Source of the DNA: Sinisalibacter lacisalsi
Lineage (GTDB): Bacteria; Pseudomonadota; Alphaproteobacteria; Rhodobacterales; Rhodobacteraceae
DNA: 64,000 nt
Assembly (NCBI RefSeq): GCF_014640115.1
Contig: NZ_BMGI01000006.1
Location: 305,544-369,543 of the forward strand
Direction: 5' to 3'
Below, one piece after another: positions 63,060 through 64,000 of this stretch. The translations under genes and the position numbers were made by a program. Position 1 is the stretch's first letter; every line of letters starts with the position of its first letter. The notes below the pieces were generated by a model. That model was not told the DNA's origin and made no database searches. It saw nothing but the letters and a program-made list of their open reading frames with translations.

Positions 63060-63917
63060 ATGGATTGGCTTCAAGAATTCCTGTTGAGTTCCTTGAGTGC
63101 GGTTAAATTCGCCGGTTTTGGAATGCTGGGCCCGGCGCTATTTTTTCTGTGCCTGGGTTATCTAGTGAAGCGAAAAGCGTTGTTTGGCGACATCCGCCGC
63201 GCCATGCGGGAAACTGGACTGAACATTCAAATCATGCTGTTCAATCTCGTCGTCACCGTGCCTGTCATTGTGTTTGCCTCGACGTTCCTGTCGAGCTTCT
63301 GGCACTCTACTGGACTGGTCCTCTATTCGCCTGGAACATGGCAAGATTGGCCGGTTCTGGGGGTAATTGTCGTAGCCGTTGTCATGGGCGATTTGGTCGG
63401 CTATTGGCGTCACCGGTTCGAACATAATTCACTCCTGTGGCCGTCCCACGCGGTGCACCATTCCGATACGGAGATGACGTGGCTGTCGTTGGAGCGATTC
63501 CATCCGATCAATCGGCTGACGACCTTCGCAATTGATTCCAGCGCGCTTCTGATCCTTGGCCTGCCGCCATACGCGATCGTAGCCAACTCGCTTGTACGCC
63601 ATTACTATGGTTTCTTCATACACGCCGATCTGCCTTGGACCTATGGCAAGTGGAACATCATCCTCGTCTCGCCCGCGATGCATCGCTGGCACCATTCTGC
63701 GAACGAGGTCGCTCATGGTCGTAACTTCGCGACAGTTTTTGGCGTATGGGATTGGGCATTCGGCACCCATTATGTCCCCGGTCCATGTGAAGGCCCCCTT
63801 GGCGTTACAGATGAGATTGATCGCACCCTCTGGTCCCAATTCAGCTACGCATTCCGGCCGAAGGCCTATCAGCATCTGTTCAGCAGCAAGTCCGACAAAG
63901 ACATGAGGTGCCCCTAG
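63060..63917 (+). CDS. Sterol desaturase family protein, 3' end replaced by IS3 end
   Basis: A 285-residue membrane di-iron protein of the FA_hydroxylase family, with the first 130 residues hydrophobic. Histidine motifs are WRHRFEHNS, SHAVHHSD, the following RFHPINR, and HRWHHSA, the expected ligand set. GAAAGG lies about 9 bases before the ATG. The last four residues and the TAG stop are encoded by the inverted repeat of the IS3 element starting at 63904, so the native C-terminus has been cut. All ligand motifs are upstream of the cut, so activity may survive. It is not closely similar to the desaturase at 46892-47734. Confidence 0.85.
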   Translation: MDWLQEFLLSSLSAVKFAGFGMLGPALFFLCLGYLVKRKALFGDIRRAMRETGLNIQIMLFNLVVTVPVIVFASTFLSSFWHSTGLVLYSPGTWQDWPVLGVIVVAVVMGDLVGYWRHRFEHNSLLWPSHAVHHSDTEMTWLSLERFHPINRLTTFAIDSSALLILGLPPYAIVANSLVRHYYGFFIHADLPWTYGKWNIILVSPAMHRWHHSANEVAHGRNFATVFGVWDWAFGTHYVPGPCEGPLGVTDEIDRTLWSQFSYAFRPKAYQHLFSSKSDKDMRCP

Positions 63918-64000
63918 TTTCCTAGACACCTGCCTCGTTGAGTTTCTGCTGTCTGATCTCGAAGTCAACGGGCGACAGCATGCCGTTGTTCGTGTGCTTG
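63904..64000 (-). mobile_element. IS3-family insertion sequence, 3' end (continues past the window)
   Basis: The terminal repeat starts TGAGGTGCCCCTAG at 63904, the same 14 bases as the end at 52427. The transposase C-terminus is just inside it on the minus strand. The element lies mostly beyond the right edge and has the same orientation as the fragment at 52221-52427. Confidence 0.85.
63922..64000 (-). CDS. IS3-family transposase OrfB, C-terminal part
   Basis: The last 25 or so codons of an IS3 OrfB integrase-type transposase, up to a TAG at 63922-63924. GMLSPVDFEIRQQKLNEAGV is the usual C-terminal wording (the LSP-EFE segment). The catalytic domain is outside the window. Confidence 0.8.
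   Translation of the reverse strand, partial: KHTNNGMLSPVDFEIRQQKLNEAGV

Noticed and set aside
1-64000. CRISPR arrays, tRNA and rRNA genes, riboswitches
   Set aside because: I looked for short regularly spaced repeats, tRNA-like arms and rRNA sequence and saw none. The only tandem repeats are within the adhesin gene and are coding.

Overview
The window is GC-rich DNA that looks like an alphaproteobacterium, most likely of the Rhodobacterales/roseobacter type. That placement is inferred from gene content (SapC, TAXI-type TRAP transporter, CoxMSL-type hydroxylase with CoxG, an IS1595-family element) and composition; no rRNA or tRNA is present to test it. Coding density is high from 1 to about 52.4 kb. 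From 52.4 to 64 kb the window becomes a patchwork of mobile elements, broken genes and lower-GC genes.

Left part (1-17.9 kb). A peptide-type ABC binding protein follows a LysR regulator on the minus strand. Next come an ArsR regulator, an ArsP/YraQ-type permease and an MFS carrier. A NIPSNAP protein and a TetR regulator are divergent. The TetR gene precedes a long plus-strand operon holding a complete sugar-type ABC importer (binding protein, two permeases, ATPase), a three-subunit molybdenum hydroxylase (medium, small and large subunits), a 3-hydroxyisobutyrate-dehydrogenase-like enzyme, a CoxG-like protein and an M20 amidohydrolase. Matching 16-bp palindromes lie in the NIPSNAP/TetR gap and on the predicted operon promoter, so the TetR protein probably controls both. 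The operon reads as uptake plus hydroxylation, reduction and amide hydrolysis of one unknown substrate.

Middle (17.9-43 kb). A four-gene minus-strand operon encodes SapC, a small secreted protein, a 6472-residue filamentous adhesin (TpsA, FxxPxG/LktA type) and its outer-membrane TpsB transporter, with ATGA overlaps at both adhesin borders. Facing away is an autotransporter whose passenger is a DUF3494 ice-binding-type domain. This is a surface-adhesion locus.

Right-middle (43-52 kb). An M24 peptidase and a diaminopropionate-ammonia-lyase-like enzyme form an operon divergent from an AsnC regulator. An ArsR-rhodanese fusion is divergent from a sterol-desaturase/MFS pair across a perfect palindrome. 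A LigW-like amidohydrolase is coupled to a fused TRAP permease whose binding protein has been destroyed by an IS3 insertion.

Right end (52.4-64 kb). Two IS3-type ends in the same orientation bracket about 11.5 kb. Inside are secreted proteins of unknown function, a DUF3137 protein, a WG-repeat protein, a frameshifted DUF2259 gene, terminase and IS256 remnants, and a diguanylate cyclase translationally coupled to a 32-residue leader ORF. There is also an intact 2706-bp IS1595-family transposon with 8-bp target duplications. It carries cargo: a DUF3800 protein, a head-to-head 49-residue helical protein and a stand-alone WYL-domain protein. I consider this cargo transposon the best candidate for an undescribed system.
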